Positions 41,960 through 51,470 of a DNA stretch of 64,000 bases are shown here, piece by piece. The position numbers and the translations under genes are program-made. Origin of the DNA: SAR116 cluster bacterium (GTDB taxonomy: Bacteria; Pseudomonadota; Alphaproteobacteria; Puniceispirillales; Puniceispirillaceae). The first letter of the stretch is position 1. Each line of letters starts with the position of its first letter. The notes beneath the pieces are model-generated. The model saw only the letters and a program-made list of their open reading frames with translations, ran no database searches and was not told where the DNA came from. The DNA lies in contig SHBD01000001.1 in the NCBI GenBank assembly GCA_004212735.1, forward strand, positions 124,001-188,000, written 5' to 3'.

Positions 41960-42610
41960 ATGAAATGGAACATTAATGATTTGCCAATGGCGTTCAGGCG
42001 CGAGGTGATAGGAGGGCGTCTCGCCGAATTCACAATCCGGTTCCTGGATATCCGGGTGGAAGTGCTAGTCACGTCACAACAGGTCAATCTGCTGACTGAG
42101 GATATTGATGTTGCGCTGGCGGTTGGACCATTTGAGGATTCTGAACTGAACAGCCAGAAAATTGTTGAAACACCGCTGATCTGGGTGGCCTCACCCGGCT
42201 ATGTCGCGCAATTTGAATGGACGGATCAACTGGCTGCTCTTAGATCGCATATCAAATTCTGTCAGCGGCGTTACAAAAGCCGACGCCTTGTTGTGAAGGG
42301 TCATCGCGGTCGCCAGTATCTCGACACTTCCGCAGCAATGAGCATCAATGATTCGATCCTGCTGCGTGAGGTCATCATGCACGGGGGCGGTGTCGGGTTA
42401 ATGCCAGAATTATATTGCCGCAATCCTCTGCGGTCTGGCGCTTTGGTGCAAGCCTGCCCAGCGATCATTCCGGAGCCGCGGGCGCAGATTGTGCCACTTA
42501 CTGCCTCACGCCGCCTATATCCGCAGAAAACCCGCGTATTTGTGGATTTTGCCAGACTATGCGTGAAGGATTATCAGAGTTTGGCAACTGACCAGACGGG
42601 TAATCATTGA
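41960..42610 (+). pseudogene. LysR regulator lacking its DNA-binding domain
   Basis: A 216-residue frame that corresponds only to the effector-binding domain of a LysR protein of the GcvA/DmlR kind: FLDIRVEVLVTSQQVNLLTE, DIDVALAVGPFEDSEL and VGLMPELYCRNPLRSG. No winged-helix N-terminus is found upstream in any frame. It is probably a truncated pseudogene, though an orphan effector domain cannot be excluded. Confidence 0.7.
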
Positions 42611-42636
42611 GATGTCTGTCTGGGGGTTGTCGTTGC

Positions 42637-42692
42637 GGCGGTGACTGGTACCGTCTCATGCAACGCCTCAAAATTAGCAGTATGACTAAAGG
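42637..42692 (+). promoter_or_regulatory. SAM-II riboswitch
   Basis: The sequence fits the SAM-II pseudoknot usual before metA/metX/metZ in alphaproteobacteria. P1 is GGCG (42637-42640) with CGCC (42664-42667). The P1 loop has TGACTGGTACCG and ends in GCAA. The pseudoknot helix pairs loop ACTG (42644-42647) with CAGT (42678-42681), and loop TCAT (42656-42659) with ATGA (42682-42685). The conserved 3' CTAAAGG (42686-42692) carries the ribosome-binding AAAGG. S-adenosylmethionine binding would hide that site and shut off synthesis. Confidence 0.78.
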
Positions 42693-42698
42693 TAATTT

Positions 42699-42782
42699 AT
42701 GGTATTTGTCGTGCTGTACAGGAAGTTGGTTGGCCAGTTTCCAGAGCAACCCAAGCAAAATGGCAGCAATGAAAAAATCTGA
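42699..42782 (+). CDS. 27-residue leader frame after the SAM-II riboswitch
   Basis: The AAAGG at the riboswitch 3' end is positioned for ATG 42699, not for metZ. That ATG opens a 27-codon frame (MVFVVLYRKLVGQFPEQPKQ, then seven residues) ending at TGA 42780-42782, past the metZ ATGs at 42760 and 42769 in another frame. metZ itself has no clear ribosome-binding site, so it may be translated by coupling to this leader. Confidence 0.5.
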   Translation: MVFVVLYRKLVGQFPEQPKQNGSNEKI

Positions 42783-43953
42783 ATACCGCCTTTCAACAAA
42801 ACTTGTGCGGGGCGGCTTGAACCGGTCTCCAAATCGCGAAACCAGCGAAGCGCTTTTTATGTCCTCCGGTTATGTCTATGACTCGGCCGAGCAGGCAGCT
42901 GCGGCCTTTCGCGATGAGACCGACAATTTTGTCTATTCGCGTTATGGCAACCCAACTGTTGAGATGTTTGAGTCGCGCCTCGCCCTTCTTGAAGGTGCTG
43001 AGGCCTGCAAGGCGACGGGAACGGGCATGGCCGCCGTTTTTGCGGTAATGGCGTGCCAGTTGCAGGTTGGTGACAGGGTTGTTGCGAGTCGTGCGCTGTT
43101 TGGTGCCTGTCATGGAATTCTGACCAAGACATTGCCGAAATGGGGCATTGAGACGGTGCTGATTGACGGCCGTGATCTTGATGCGTGGCGCGCCGCGCTG
43201 AAGAAGCCAGCCAAGCTGGTGTTTTTTGAGACACCCTCCAACCCGCTTCTCGAGTTGGTGGACATCGCCGCTGTTTCAAAACTGGCTCATGAGGCTGGCG
43301 CAAGCGTGATTGTTGACAATGTCTTTGCCACTGCGCTGAAGCAGCGTCCATTGGAAATTGGTGCGGATATCGTGATTTATTCCACGACAAAGCATATCGA
43401 TGGACAGGGGCGGCTGATGGGGGGTGCTGTTCTGGGACGCCGGGACTTCATCGATGATGTGTTTCTGCCATTCTACCGTCAGACCGGTGCGGCGATGAGT
43501 GCTTTTAATGCCTGGGTGATGTTGAAATCGCTTGAAACCTTCTCCCTTCGCTATGATGCACAAAGCAACTCTGCAGCCAGAATTGCTCAATGGCTGACAA
43601 CGCATCCGGCTGTGGACTCGGTTTTTTATCCCGGGCTTGAGACGCATCCACAGTATGACCTCGCCTGCCAGCAGATGTCCGGCTTTGGAACGGTTCTGGC
43701 TTTCCGGCTTCATGCTGGCAAAACGGGGGCTTTTCGCGTTTTGGATAGCCTGTCGTTGATCGACATTTCCAACAATCTGGGGGACAGCAAATCACTGGCG
43801 TGTCATCCCTACACAACGACACATTCGAGCCTCAGCGAGGAGGCTCTGGCGGAGCTGGGCGTGACCAATGCCGATCTTCGTCTCTCGGTCGGTCTTGAGG
43901 CGGTGGAGGATTTGATCGCGGATCTTGAGACAGCATTGGCGGTTCTTGCCTGA
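42760..43953 (+). CDS. metZ: O-succinylhomoserine sulfhydrylase
   Basis: PLP enzyme making homocysteine directly from O-succinylhomoserine and sulfide. The 397-residue Cys/Met-metabolism fold has TKLVRGGLNRSPNRETSEAL, YSRYGNPTVEMFE, the PLP-phosphate region TGTGMAAVFAVM, the Asp in VIVDNVFAT and the Schiff-base Lys in IYSTTKHIDGQGR. The initial block RGGxxRSxxxETSEA is typical of MetZ rather than MetB. Translation may start at 42760 or 42769. A SAM-II riboswitch upstream implies repression by S-adenosylmethionine. Confidence 0.92.
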   Translation: MAAMKKSEYRLSTKLVRGGLNRSPNRETSEALFMSSGYVYDSAEQAAAAFRDETDNFVYSRYGNPTVEMFESRLALLEGAEACKATGTGMAAVFAVMACQLQVGDRVVASRALFGACHGILTKTLPKWGIETVLIDGRDLDAWRAALKKPAKLVFFETPSNPLLELVDIAAVSKLAHEAGASVIVDNVFATALKQRPLEIGADIVIYSTTKHIDGQGRLMGGAVLGRRDFIDDVFLPFYRQTGAAMSAFNAWVMLKSLETFSLRYDAQSNSAARIAQWLTTHPAVDSVFYPGLETHPQYDLACQQMSGFGTVLAFRLHAGKTGAFRVLDSLSLIDISNNLGDSKSLACHPYTTTHSSLSEEALAELGVTNADLRLSVGLEAVEDLIADLETALAVLA

Positions 43954-43974
43954 CCTGCTGGCTGGGCGTCCGGC

Positions 43975-45228
43975 CTATTCGGCGATGCTTTCCATCACTG
44001 CCAGAAACTGTGCGACCTCATGAATGCTGTTGTAGTGACACATTGAAACCCTCACACAGCCATCGACACCCAGCGGATCAAGAATGTTACCGGAATAATG
44101 ATCTGCTTTGCGAAGGTGTGTACGCACACCTTCCTCATTCAGGCGGGTTACGACATCTGCCGAGGCGATTCCATCGACGTAAATCGAGACCAGCCCCTCA
44201 CGCGCCGCATTCTCTACACCGCCAATGATCGTCACCCTGTCCATTTTGGCAAGTCCGGTATGGTTGCCTGTGCCATGAATCATGGCGTCAGTCAGCGTTT
44301 TTTCATGCGCGTGAATGGCGGCGCCAGCGGCTTCAAACTTGGCGCGCCGGTCAGAGGCATCGCTCACCTGTTCCCCAAGCCACTCAAGATAATCCGCAAT
44401 ATCGGACAAGGTGGCATAGGCACCGGTATCACGGGTTCCCAACTCCCAATTATTTTCGGGTCCACCAACAAGCGAGTCATGCGGCAACGCGGTTAACCTT
44501 TCTGAAATCCAGGCAAATCCATAGCCATGTCGGGAAAACATCTTATAGGGCGAAATCACATAGCCATCGACATCATAGCTTTTGATGTCAATCAGACCAT
44601 GAGCGGCATGCTGGATGCCATCGACAATGATGAAGCAGTCCGGTGACACGTCCCGAATTGCCGCTGAAATCGCTGCAACATCCATGCCCATGCCAGTGAC
44701 CGGGGATGTGTGAAGAATGGTCGCCACACGCGTATCTGCGGTAACGGTGGCCGCATAATCTTCTGCAGTCACCAGCCCCAGCGCATTGTCATGTGGGATC
44801 AGAACATGCCGGTTCCCGCCAATTTTCGACCAGCGTGCACAGGCACTTCGTGTTGCCGGATGTTCGACTGTCGAGCCGAGAACAACGCCGTCCGCTGCCA
44901 CGCCGAGACAGGCATTCATGATCAGACGAAACAGCAATTCAGTGCCGCTCTCGCCAACAAAAAACTGACCATCAGGTGCATTCATCAAGACGCGCATATC
45001 ATCCTTGGCCTTTTTGATGACGCGCATCAATTCATGCGATCCGACATTGTCGCGTCCCTGGTTGTCGGGGATCGCAGCATATCTGCGCGAATTTTCGACA
45101 ACGGAATGGAGCGTTAAAGCTCCGCCGGCATTTTCAAAGAAAACCCGTTGGCCCTGTTCAGGACAATGATCGATCTGGGCGAACTTACTGCGGATGGTTT
45201 CCAGCATTTCTGGCGAAATCTGTTGCAT
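43975..45228 (-). CDS. class V aminotransferase (cysteine desulfurase-like)
   Basis: A 417-residue fold type I PLP enzyme of the NifS/SufS-like class V group. The N-terminal VFFENAGGALT, FFVGESGTELLFRLIMN, and the His/Asp cofactor contacts STVEHPATRSA and FIIVDGIQHAAHG precede the Schiff-base Lys in GYVISPYKMFSRHGYGF. A cysteine loop like that of true desulfurases is not evident, so isopenicillin-N-epimerase-like or selenocysteine lyase-like roles remain possible. ATG 45228 follows AGGTCC; 51 further in-frame codons upstream lack similarity. Convergent with metZ. Confidence 0.82.
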   Translation of the reverse strand: MQQISPEMLETIRSKFAQIDHCPEQGQRVFFENAGGALTLHSVVENSRRYAAIPDNQGRDNVGSHELMRVIKKAKDDMRVLMNAPDGQFFVGESGTELLFRLIMNACLGVAADGVVLGSTVEHPATRSACARWSKIGGNRHVLIPHDNALGLVTAEDYAATVTADTRVATILHTSPVTGMGMDVAAISAAIRDVSPDCFIIVDGIQHAAHGLIDIKSYDVDGYVISPYKMFSRHGYGFAWISERLTALPHDSLVGGPENNWELGTRDTGAYATLSDIADYLEWLGEQVSDASDRRAKFEAAGAAIHAHEKTLTDAMIHGTGNHTGLAKMDRVTIIGGVENAAREGLVSIYVDGIASADVVTRLNEEGVRTHLRKADHYSGNILDPLGVDGCVRVSMCHYNSIHEVAQFLAVMESIAE

Positions 45229-45389
45229 GGCGAAGGACCTCAAAACGAAATAGGTAAAGTCAGAGTTGCGCGACAGCACAAGTTCTATAGCCTTAATCTG
45301 GTTTAGTCGAGACCCTAGCTTGTCGTTGCTGTCGGTGATTGGATGGAACTGGGTGACTGGGGTTGATGTGGTGAACGGCACGGGGATTC

Positions 45390-46391
45390 ATGAAAATGCG
45401 TGGGGTTTTCGCAAAAAGTCTCGTCTGTATCGTCCTCACGCTAGGTGCGTTGTGGCTTGTTGGTCCACGTGAGCCGGCAGCGCTGCATATTGATCATGGC
45501 CGCATCGCTATTCCTGATGATGTTGATGCTTACCTTGCCAGTGGCGAGGCGCGCTTTGATAACATTGTTCCCGGAACCGGCAAGCGCATTTTCTGGTTCA
45601 AAACACCGGGCGAGAAAACGCCTGTCTCGATTGTCTATATTCATGGTTTCTCGGCAAGTTCCGAGGAGTTGCGTCCTGTCCCGGACCGGGTGGCGGCGGC
45701 GCTGGGCGCGAATCTGTATTTCACGCGATTGACAGGACATGGCCGCGGGACGGCGGCAATGGCTGAAGCAGATGTTGCCAGCTGGATGCAGGATGTTGGC
45801 GAGGCCATGGCCATCGGACGATCGATTGGTGACCGGGTGCTTGTCATCTCGACCTCAACCGGCGCCACCCTTGCCGCTGCCGCGGCATTGGATGACGCTG
45901 CCATGGAAAATGTTGGGGGATTTATTTTCGTCTCGCCGAATTTTGGCATCAATAGCTGGGCGGCCAGTCTATTGACATGGCCGCTTGCGCGCCAATGGCT
46001 GCCTTTGGTGCTTGGTGACAATCGCAACTCTGAGCCGCGAAATGCGTTGCATGCCAGATTTTGGACAACCACCTACCCCACCACCGCGCTTTTGCCGATG
46101 GCAGCTTTGGTAAAGACTGTGATGCGGGCAGATTTCTCCGGGGTGTCCTTTCCGGCGCTGTTTTACTACAGCAGGGATGATCTTGTCGTTGATCCGGCTG
46201 AAACAGCAGCATTCGCCGATGGATGGGGTGGTGCTGTAGCTGTCATTCATCCACAGCTTGGTGACGACGATGATAAATATGCGCATGTCATTGCCGGTGA
46301 CATCGTGTCACCGCAACAGACAGACTTTGCCGTTGATGAAATGCTGCGGTGGCTTTCCACCCAACAGGGTTGGTCGGCATCAGGCCGTTAA
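45390..46391 (+). CDS. membrane-anchored or secreted alpha/beta hydrolase
   Basis: A 333-residue protein with an N-terminal hydrophobic anchor (about residues 8-26). The hydrolase fold shows the oxyanion strand VYIHGFSASSEEL, then TRLTGHGRG, the nucleophile elbow VISTSTGAT (Ser in STSTG, so the usual first Gly is Ser), the acid in YYSRDDLVVD and the His in KYAHVIAGD. It resembles serine lipases/esterases and monoglyceride-lipase-like enzymes acting outside the cytoplasm. It is divergent from the aminotransferase and its end overlaps the TauE gene. Confidence 0.8.
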   Translation: MKMRGVFAKSLVCIVLTLGALWLVGPREPAALHIDHGRIAIPDDVDAYLASGEARFDNIVPGTGKRIFWFKTPGEKTPVSIVYIHGFSASSEELRPVPDRVAAALGANLYFTRLTGHGRGTAAMAEADVASWMQDVGEAMAIGRSIGDRVLVISTSTGATLAAAAALDDAAMENVGGFIFVSPNFGINSWAASLLTWPLARQWLPLVLGDNRNSEPRNALHARFWTTTYPTTALLPMAALVKTVMRADFSGVSFPALFYYSRDDLVVDPAETAAFADGWGGAVAVIHPQLGDDDDKYAHVIAGDIVSPQQTDFAVDEMLRWLSTQQGWSASGR

Positions 46392-47171
46392 CGCGTCGAA
46401 CAGCAGCTTGACGCCCAGAATAAGAAGAAATGCGTAGGACACATGATAAAAAATCCGATCATTTATCCGCTTGTTGAGCGACCAGCCGACAAGCACACCG
46501 AGCGGAACAATCGGCAACAACATTGCCGAGATTTTCAGACTTTCCGGAGACAGCAGATTTAATTCGAGAAAAAGCGGTGTTTTTAACAGGTCTATTACCA
46601 TGAAATAGACGCTGAATGACCCGACAAAGGCTTCCTTGCTGAGCCGATGGGGCAGCAGGAAAATCTGTGCGGGTATGCCGCCGGATAAAGATACAAAACT
46701 GGACACGCCGGACAGGCCGCACCAGACAGACGCGCGTTTCCAGAGGTGCCTATCTGCCCATGCAGCAGTCTTTGCTTCGGCCTTGGCCTGCAGAATACTA
46801 AGCCAGTAGTTCGCTGCAGTTGCTACGGCGACAAAACCGATGCACAGCTTCAGGATATGATCGGTGAGATGGGCAAAGACCAACCAGCCAACCACCTGGC
46901 CGAACAATGCGAAAAGGCACATAAAGCCCACCAGTCGCCAGTTACAATGCTTGTACCAGATAAAGAACACCCCAACCGACGTGATCAGGAACATTGGCAA
47001 CAAAACAGCGAGCGCTTCTTTCGGTGACAGCACGAACAGCATCACCGGCACGCTCATTGAGGCAAGGGCCCCGCCAAAACCCGACTTGGCAACCGACAGG
47101 AGAAAGACCGATAGTGCGGCCACGATCCAAAACTGCGCAGGGCTGGAGACCAGTACGGAAAATCCGTCCAT
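46380..47171 (-). CDS. TauE/SafE-family anion exporter or permease
   Basis: A 263-residue membrane protein with eight or so helices in two repeats. The first repeat is VAKSGFGGALASMSVPVM and the second WCGLSGVSSFVSLSGGIPAQIFLLPHRLS, the double signature of TauE/SafE. Family members move sulfite, sulfoacetate and other small anions; the substrate here is unknown. It is preceded by the winged-helix gene on the same strand, 143 bases away. Confidence 0.88.
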   Translation of the reverse strand: MDGFSVLVSSPAQFWIVAALSVFLLSVAKSGFGGALASMSVPVMLFVLSPKEALAVLLPMFLITSVGVFFIWYKHCNWRLVGFMCLFALFGQVVGWLVFAHLTDHILKLCIGFVAVATAANYWLSILQAKAEAKTAAWADRHLWKRASVWCGLSGVSSFVSLSGGIPAQIFLLPHRLSKEAFVGSFSVYFMVIDLLKTPLFLELNLLSPESLKISAMLLPIVPLGVLVGWSLNKRINDRIFYHVSYAFLLILGVKLLFDALTA

Positions 47172-47314
47172 CACATTGCCTGTTGAAAAAGGCTCATCAT
47201 CGGATGGCAGCTAACGCGCGATCGTCCGGGTGATTGCCATTGTACAGACAGGAATGCGGCGTTGAGGTGAAGAATGTCTTGTCCTCCTGCGGCAAACATT
47301 TGTCGGGCTGGTCC

Positions 47315-47605
47315 TCAGGAGGAGGCCAACTGATACAATCCCGAGCGGGCTGAGCCAACCTTGTTGATCAAGCCCTTATTGATCAGGGTCTGGAAGGATC
47401 GGTAGAGCGACGGTGCCGGGATTGATGCGGTAAGTGCGTGGTCTCTGATATCATTGATACGCACCGTTTCATTTCTGCCCCCGTCAACTAAGACCAGCGT
47501 CGACATCACTCTCTTTTCAATATCGCTGAGCCCGGAGAAATCAAGATCTTTCTCCATTTCCAGGAGAAGATTTCGGAGAGTTGCGTAATGGCCAATAGTT
47601 GACAT
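47315..47605 (-). CDS. small winged-helix regulator (MarR-like)
   Basis: A 96-residue protein with a winged-helix pattern: LSDIEKRVMSTLVLVD, the helix-turn-helix around ASIPAPSLYRSFQTLINKGL, and a wing at KVGSARSGLYQLA. Short for MarR but similar to its DNA-binding core. Tandem repeats lie about 28-80 bases upstream of its ATG, suggesting autoregulation. It may also control the downstream TauE gene. Confidence 0.7.
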   Translation of the reverse strand: MSTIGHYATLRNLLLEMEKDLDFSGLSDIEKRVMSTLVLVDGGRNETVRINDIRDHALTASIPAPSLYRSFQTLINKGLINKVGSARSGLYQLASS

Positions 47606-47633
47606 CTGTTCATGCTTTCATTGTCATTTTGAC

Positions 47634-47687
47634 TTCAAATTCAGTCAAATTCAGTCAAATTCAGTCAAACTGCCAGTCAAATGGCAG
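47634..47687. repeat. tandem TCAAATTCAG repeats with adjoining inverted repeat
   Basis: TCAAATTCAG occurs three times in direct succession (47634-47663), followed by a diverged unit; then CTGCCA (47670-47675) and TGGCAG (47682-47687) form a perfect inverted repeat whose spacer GTCAAA again contains the TCAAA word. The array lies just upstream of the winged-helix gene. Confidence 0.75.
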
Positions 47688-48140
47688 GGTTCGATTCTTA
47701 TCTCAGCATGGTTTCTGCTTGCTCACCGTGGCGCTTTGACGGAAATCGGACGCAAAACAGAATTGTATTGTGTGGTCCCTTATTTTTATGCAGTGGGGCT
47801 TGTCAAAAACCACCCATCTACCCGTTCAGGCTCACAACGCTTCGACCAACCTTACATGGCAAATCTAACACGACTGGACTGACCAAGACAATCTAACAAC
47901 GAAAATAAAAACCCGCCATTCGGATGAGTTGCAGAACTGTAATTGTCGGATCAGCACCAAGGTCAAAAAAAGCACACCGGCTCTCTCTGCGCGAGCGATC
48001 TTGGCGCGGCATCTCAGATTTTGTAGGCCTAAATTCTGCCGGTATCCCGTTAATGGGCGTTTGGCTGAGACAAGAGTCGCAGTTGCCTTTGCTGGGCTGG
48101 CCGGGTATGGCTGAATAAATCTTGATAAGGGAGTTTCATC
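47688..48140. other. intergenic stretch with no recognisable gene
   Basis: No frame here has convincing codon pattern or similarity. A GGGAG at about 48129 serves the gene starting at 48141. Promoters for the two divergent genes presumably lie here but I see no clear boxes. Confidence 0.5.
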
Positions 48141-48785
48141 ATGTCCGCAGCCGACGGCACGCCTCAATTCAGACAATTATGGCCAACACAGTTCATGTCA
48201 CTTCGCTTGCCCGGTAATGAACAGGCCAACCCTGTTCTGGCCGATTTTTTGCTCACCCAGAATGTCGAAGCTGACGATATGACAACGAATTATACGGCCA
48301 GCAACCTTTTCGTGTCTGACCACCCTGCGGTGATCTGGCTGCGCCAATGCTGTGACCGGGCTGTGCTCGACTATGCTGGTGAAATGGGGATTTCCTATGA
48401 GGTTGAATGGGTTCTTCAGGGGTGGGGCAATGTGAATATGAAAGGTGATTATCATAATTTACACAACCATCCGCATTCCTGGCTGTCGGGAACTTATTAT
48501 GTTGCGGTTCCGGACCAGAGCGATTCCAGCATGTTCAGGTCTGACCTGAATCCAGCCGCCATCAGCTTCTTTGACCCGCGCCCACAGGCCAATATGAACG
48601 CCATTCGCGACGATGCTCAGGTTGATCCTGAACACCGCCTCCTGCCTGTCGCGGGAGATTTACTGCTTTGGCCATCATTTCTGCATCATCTGGTGCATCC
48701 CAACATGTCTGATGCCCCCCGGATCTCGGTCTCATTCAATGTCGTGTTGAAATGGAAGAATGATTACATCCCTCGCCAGGGCTGA
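48141..48785 (+). CDS. putative 2-oxoglutarate/Fe(II) oxygenase (TIGR02466-like)
   Basis: A 214-residue protein of the small dioxygenase family often found in marine bacteria and their phages. The metal region shows HNHPHSWLSGTYYVA, the strand ISFFDPRP, then GDLLLWPSFLHHLVHPN with a second His and the 2-oxoglutarate Arg in PRISVSFNV. Substrate unknown. ATG follows GGGAG. The first 25 residues (FRQLWPTQFMSLRL) are the typical family N-terminus. Confidence 0.83.
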   Translation: MSAADGTPQFRQLWPTQFMSLRLPGNEQANPVLADFLLTQNVEADDMTTNYTASNLFVSDHPAVIWLRQCCDRAVLDYAGEMGISYEVEWVLQGWGNVNMKGDYHNLHNHPHSWLSGTYYVAVPDQSDSSMFRSDLNPAAISFFDPRPQANMNAIRDDAQVDPEHRLLPVAGDLLLWPSFLHHLVHPNMSDAPRISVSFNVVLKWKNDYIPRQG

Positions 48786-48818
48786 GTCATATCTTTCTGC
48801 AAAAATTGATCGCGGCGA

Positions 48819-49241
48819 TTAATTATCTGTCTTTTCGCGCAGGGTTTCAACATCGCCGATATGGATCTTCAGCGCTCCCGTCGATAGATAAATTTCCACG
48901 ACGAACAGGCTCATCGATACCGCCATCAGGATGATGGCAACGGGGAACAGTAAAGGGGTGATGGTCGAGACGGAAAGATAGGTTGCCAGCACAAAGAGCA
49001 GGTTGAAGACAAAGGCAAGCCCGCCAAAAAACTGGCTGGCCTTGATCAGTTGCATGCGCCGCTTGAGGCTAACCAGCTCTGCCATGAAAATGCTGTGTTT
49101 TGTTGCGCTGAGATCCGGTTGTTCCATCGTGTCGTGAAGATTTCTGATCAGACCAGCTACGGCTGTATAACGGCCGCTGACATTGTTCATCGCCAATGGA
49201 ATGGCCGGAAACAGAATACCGGCAATCAAAATGTCATTCAC
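48819..49241 (-). CDS. DUF2721-family membrane protein
   Basis: A 140-residue protein with three predicted helices (about 5-20, 70-92, 95-118) and a cytoplasmic helical stretch with SLKRRMQLIKASQFF, typical of DUF2721. The N-terminal ILFPAIPLAMNNVSGRYTAV is the family signature. Function unknown. Convergent with the 2OG oxygenase gene. Confidence 0.82.
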   Translation of the reverse strand: MNDILIAGILFPAIPLAMNNVSGRYTAVAGLIRNLHDTMEQPDLSATKHSIFMAELVSLKRRMQLIKASQFFGGLAFVFNLLFVLATYLSVSTITPLLFPVAIILMAVSMSLFVVEIYLSTGALKIHIGDVETLREKTDN

Positions 49242-49530
49242 GCGATGGCTTCCTTCTTTATTGATCTGGCTGGTCGGCGGAAAGACGCATTTGCATCCCG
49301 GTTGAGGGTATATGCCTTTCCATGGGGGCGTTTTGCCGCTTTATCCCGATGCGAGATACTGCTTAAATTTTTCATCTCCGCTGCAAATTTTGCAGCATTA
49401 TGTGACCTGACAGGGCTTAACAAGGCATTGGTCTGTTGGTTATTTATCCATTGCCAACGGACAGCCGCATTGCGGTGCTAATGCCCGGCCACCATCTAGT
49501 GGAGCAGAACAAAGTTTTAGGGAGTCGAAT

Positions 49531-49980
49531 ATGACGATGCGGGTCTATCTTTCTGGCGAAATTCATACTGACTGGCGCGATCAGATCATTGCTGGCGCGG
49601 CGGGCCTTGATGTGGTTTTTTCAAGCCCGGTTACCGATCATGCGGCAAGTGATGATTGCGGCGTTGCCATCATGGGGGAAGAAGCTGACAAATTCTGGCA
49701 TGACAACAAGGGTGCCCGGCTGAACGCAATCCGTACCCGTAAGGCCATAGCGGATGCCGATATCGTCATTGTTCGGTTTGGCGAGAAGTACCGGCAATGG
49801 AACGCGGCCTTTGATGCGGGCTATGCGGCTGCCCTTGGAAAGTCATTGATCATCATGCATGGCGCGGATCATCAGCATGCCCTGAAGGAAGTGGATGCGG
49901 CTGCTCTTGCCGTCACCCAGACACCCGAACAGATCGTGCAGATCTTAACCTATGTCCAGGATGGCACATTGCCGTCCTGA
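49531..49980 (+). CDS. YtoQ-family protein
   Basis: A 149-residue YtoQ protein, related to nucleoside 2-deoxyribosyltransferases. It opens VYLSGEIHTDWRDQI and has FSSPVTDHAASDDCG, GARLNAIRTRKAIADADIV, FGEKYRQWNAAFDAGYAAALGK with the putative catalytic Glu/Asp residues, and IIMHGADHQHALKEVDAAA. No activity is established for the family. TTTTAGGGAG precedes the ATG. Confidence 0.88.
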   Translation: MTMRVYLSGEIHTDWRDQIIAGAAGLDVVFSSPVTDHAASDDCGVAIMGEEADKFWHDNKGARLNAIRTRKAIADADIVIVRFGEKYRQWNAAFDAGYAAALGKSLIIMHGADHQHALKEVDAAALAVTQTPEQIVQILTYVQDGTLPS

Positions 49981-50014
49981 TGGGTGCTGGATCACATCAA
50001 AATGGGAATTTCAG

Positions 50015-51451
50015 ATGACAGAATTATGTGATCTATCGGCAAGCCAGCTTGGCACCATAATCCGGACGAAAGAGGCGTCGCCCGTTGAGGTCATGAGGAG
50101 TTGTATCGCCCGCACAAAGGCGGTTGATGGAGCGCTCAATGCCATGGTGACACCGGCATTTGACACCGCCCTCTCAGCAGCCCGCAAGGCAGAGGACGCC
50201 GTGATGCGGGGTGATGATTTGGGGTTGATTCACGGGCTTCCCGTCGCGGTAAAGGATCTTGATGCGACTGCGGGAATTCGCACGACATACGGCTCGAGAC
50301 TGCATCAGAATGACATCCCCGATGCTGATCAGGGGGCTGTTGCCCGGTTCCGTGAGCAGGGTGGAATAGTCATTGGCAAAACAAACACCCCTGAATTTGG
50401 TGCAGGTGGGAATACGCGCAACATGTTGTTTGGTGCAACCAGCAACCCGTTTGACGTTGAAAAAACCTGTGGTGGTTCGTCAGGGGGGTCAGCGGTGGCA
50501 CTGGCAACAGGAATGGCACCGCTTGCCACCGGATCGGACTATGGCGGGAGTCTGCGCACGCCTGCTGGCTTTTGTGGGGTTGTTGGTTTTCGCCCCTCGC
50601 CCGGCATCGTTCCGATTGAGGATAGCGGCGTCGGGTTGCACCCGTTTGCCGTTCTTGGACCGATGGCAAGGTGTGTTGATGATGCTGCTTTGCTGCTGAG
50701 AGCCATGATGGGTTTTGATACCCGGGATGTGTTTTCGTCAGGCGCCCATCGTGATCTTGTCGCCCCGCCTATCGCAGCTGACCCTGGCAACTTGCGGGTC
50801 GCCATTTCGGCTGATCTGGGGGGCGCTGTAATGTCAGCCGCTAACCGCGCGCTATTTGCCCAGCGTGTTGATCTGTTCAGTCATCACTTTGGTGCTGTCG
50901 AGGAATGTTATCCTGATCTAAGTGATGTGGATAATGCCTTTGAGGTGTTGCGCGGTGTGAGTTTTGTGGCCGCATATGATGAACTTGTCGCCGCGCACCG
51001 TGAGGATATGTCGCCAAACGTCATTGACAATGTTGAGCGGGGCCTTGGTTTTTCAGTCCGTGATATCGCTGCTGCGCATGTGCAGCAAACAAGGATTGCG
51101 CGAAACTGGTTGTCGCTTTTTGATGATTTTGACGTGCTGATCTGTCCCGTTGCGTCGGTCTCGCCCTTCGCCCACGCCGAATGGAGTGTGAGCGAGATCG
51201 ATGGCCAGAAAATGGCCAGCTATATGAGTTGGCTCGGTATTGTCTACGGCCCGACGATGGCGTTGGCTTGCGCTGCGGCGCTGCCCTGCGGCGTTGATGC
51301 TGATGGCATGCCCTTTGGGATCCAGTTGTTGGGCGCGCCGGGCACTGACAAGAAAGTGCTGGAGATTGCAAAATCTCTGGAGATCATTCTGGCAGAAAAT
51401 CCGCTTACGGCACGCGCCGTGCCTGATCTTGGTCCCCTGAAAGCCACGTGA
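50015..51451 (+). CDS. amidase signature family hydrolase
   Basis: A 478-residue amidase with the Ser-cisSer-Lys triad: Lys in [11 protein letters not shown], cis-Ser and nucleophile in [14 protein letters not shown] and [16 protein letters not shown]. It is closest in style to amidases acting on aliphatic or aryl amides; the GatA-specific companion genes are absent, so tRNA amidation is not implied. ATG 50015 follows GGGAAT and lies 34 bases after ytoQ; the two may be co-transcribed. Confidence 0.88.
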   Translation: MTELCDLSASQLGTIIRTKEASPVEVMRSCIARTKAVDGALNAMVTPAFDTALSAARKAEDAVMRGDDLGLIHGLPVAVKDLDATAGIRTTYGSRLHQNDIPDADQGAVARFREQGGIVIGKTNTPEFGAGGNTRNMLFGATSNPFDVEKTCGGSSGGSAVALATGMAPLATGSDYGGSLRTPAGFCGVVGFRPSPGIVPIEDSGVGLHPFAVLGPMARCVDDAALLLRAMMGFDTRDVFSSGAHRDLVAPPIAADPGNLRVAISADLGGAVMSAANRALFAQRVDLFSHHFGAVEECYPDLSDVDNAFEVLRGVSFVAAYDELVAAHREDMSPNVIDNVERGLGFSVRDIAAAHVQQTRIARNWLSLFDDFDVLICPVASVSPFAHAEWSVSEIDGQKMASYMSWLGIVYGPTMALACAAALPCGVDADGMPFGIQLLGAPGTDKKVLEIAKSLEIILAENPLTARAVPDLGPLKAT

Positions 51452-51470
51452 CGGCATTCAGTCGGCAGAT

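Noticed and set aside
47924-48118. Small plus-strand frames before the 2OG oxygenase
   Set aside because: No ribosome-binding site, no similarity, and two overlapping frames of equal length argue for chance.
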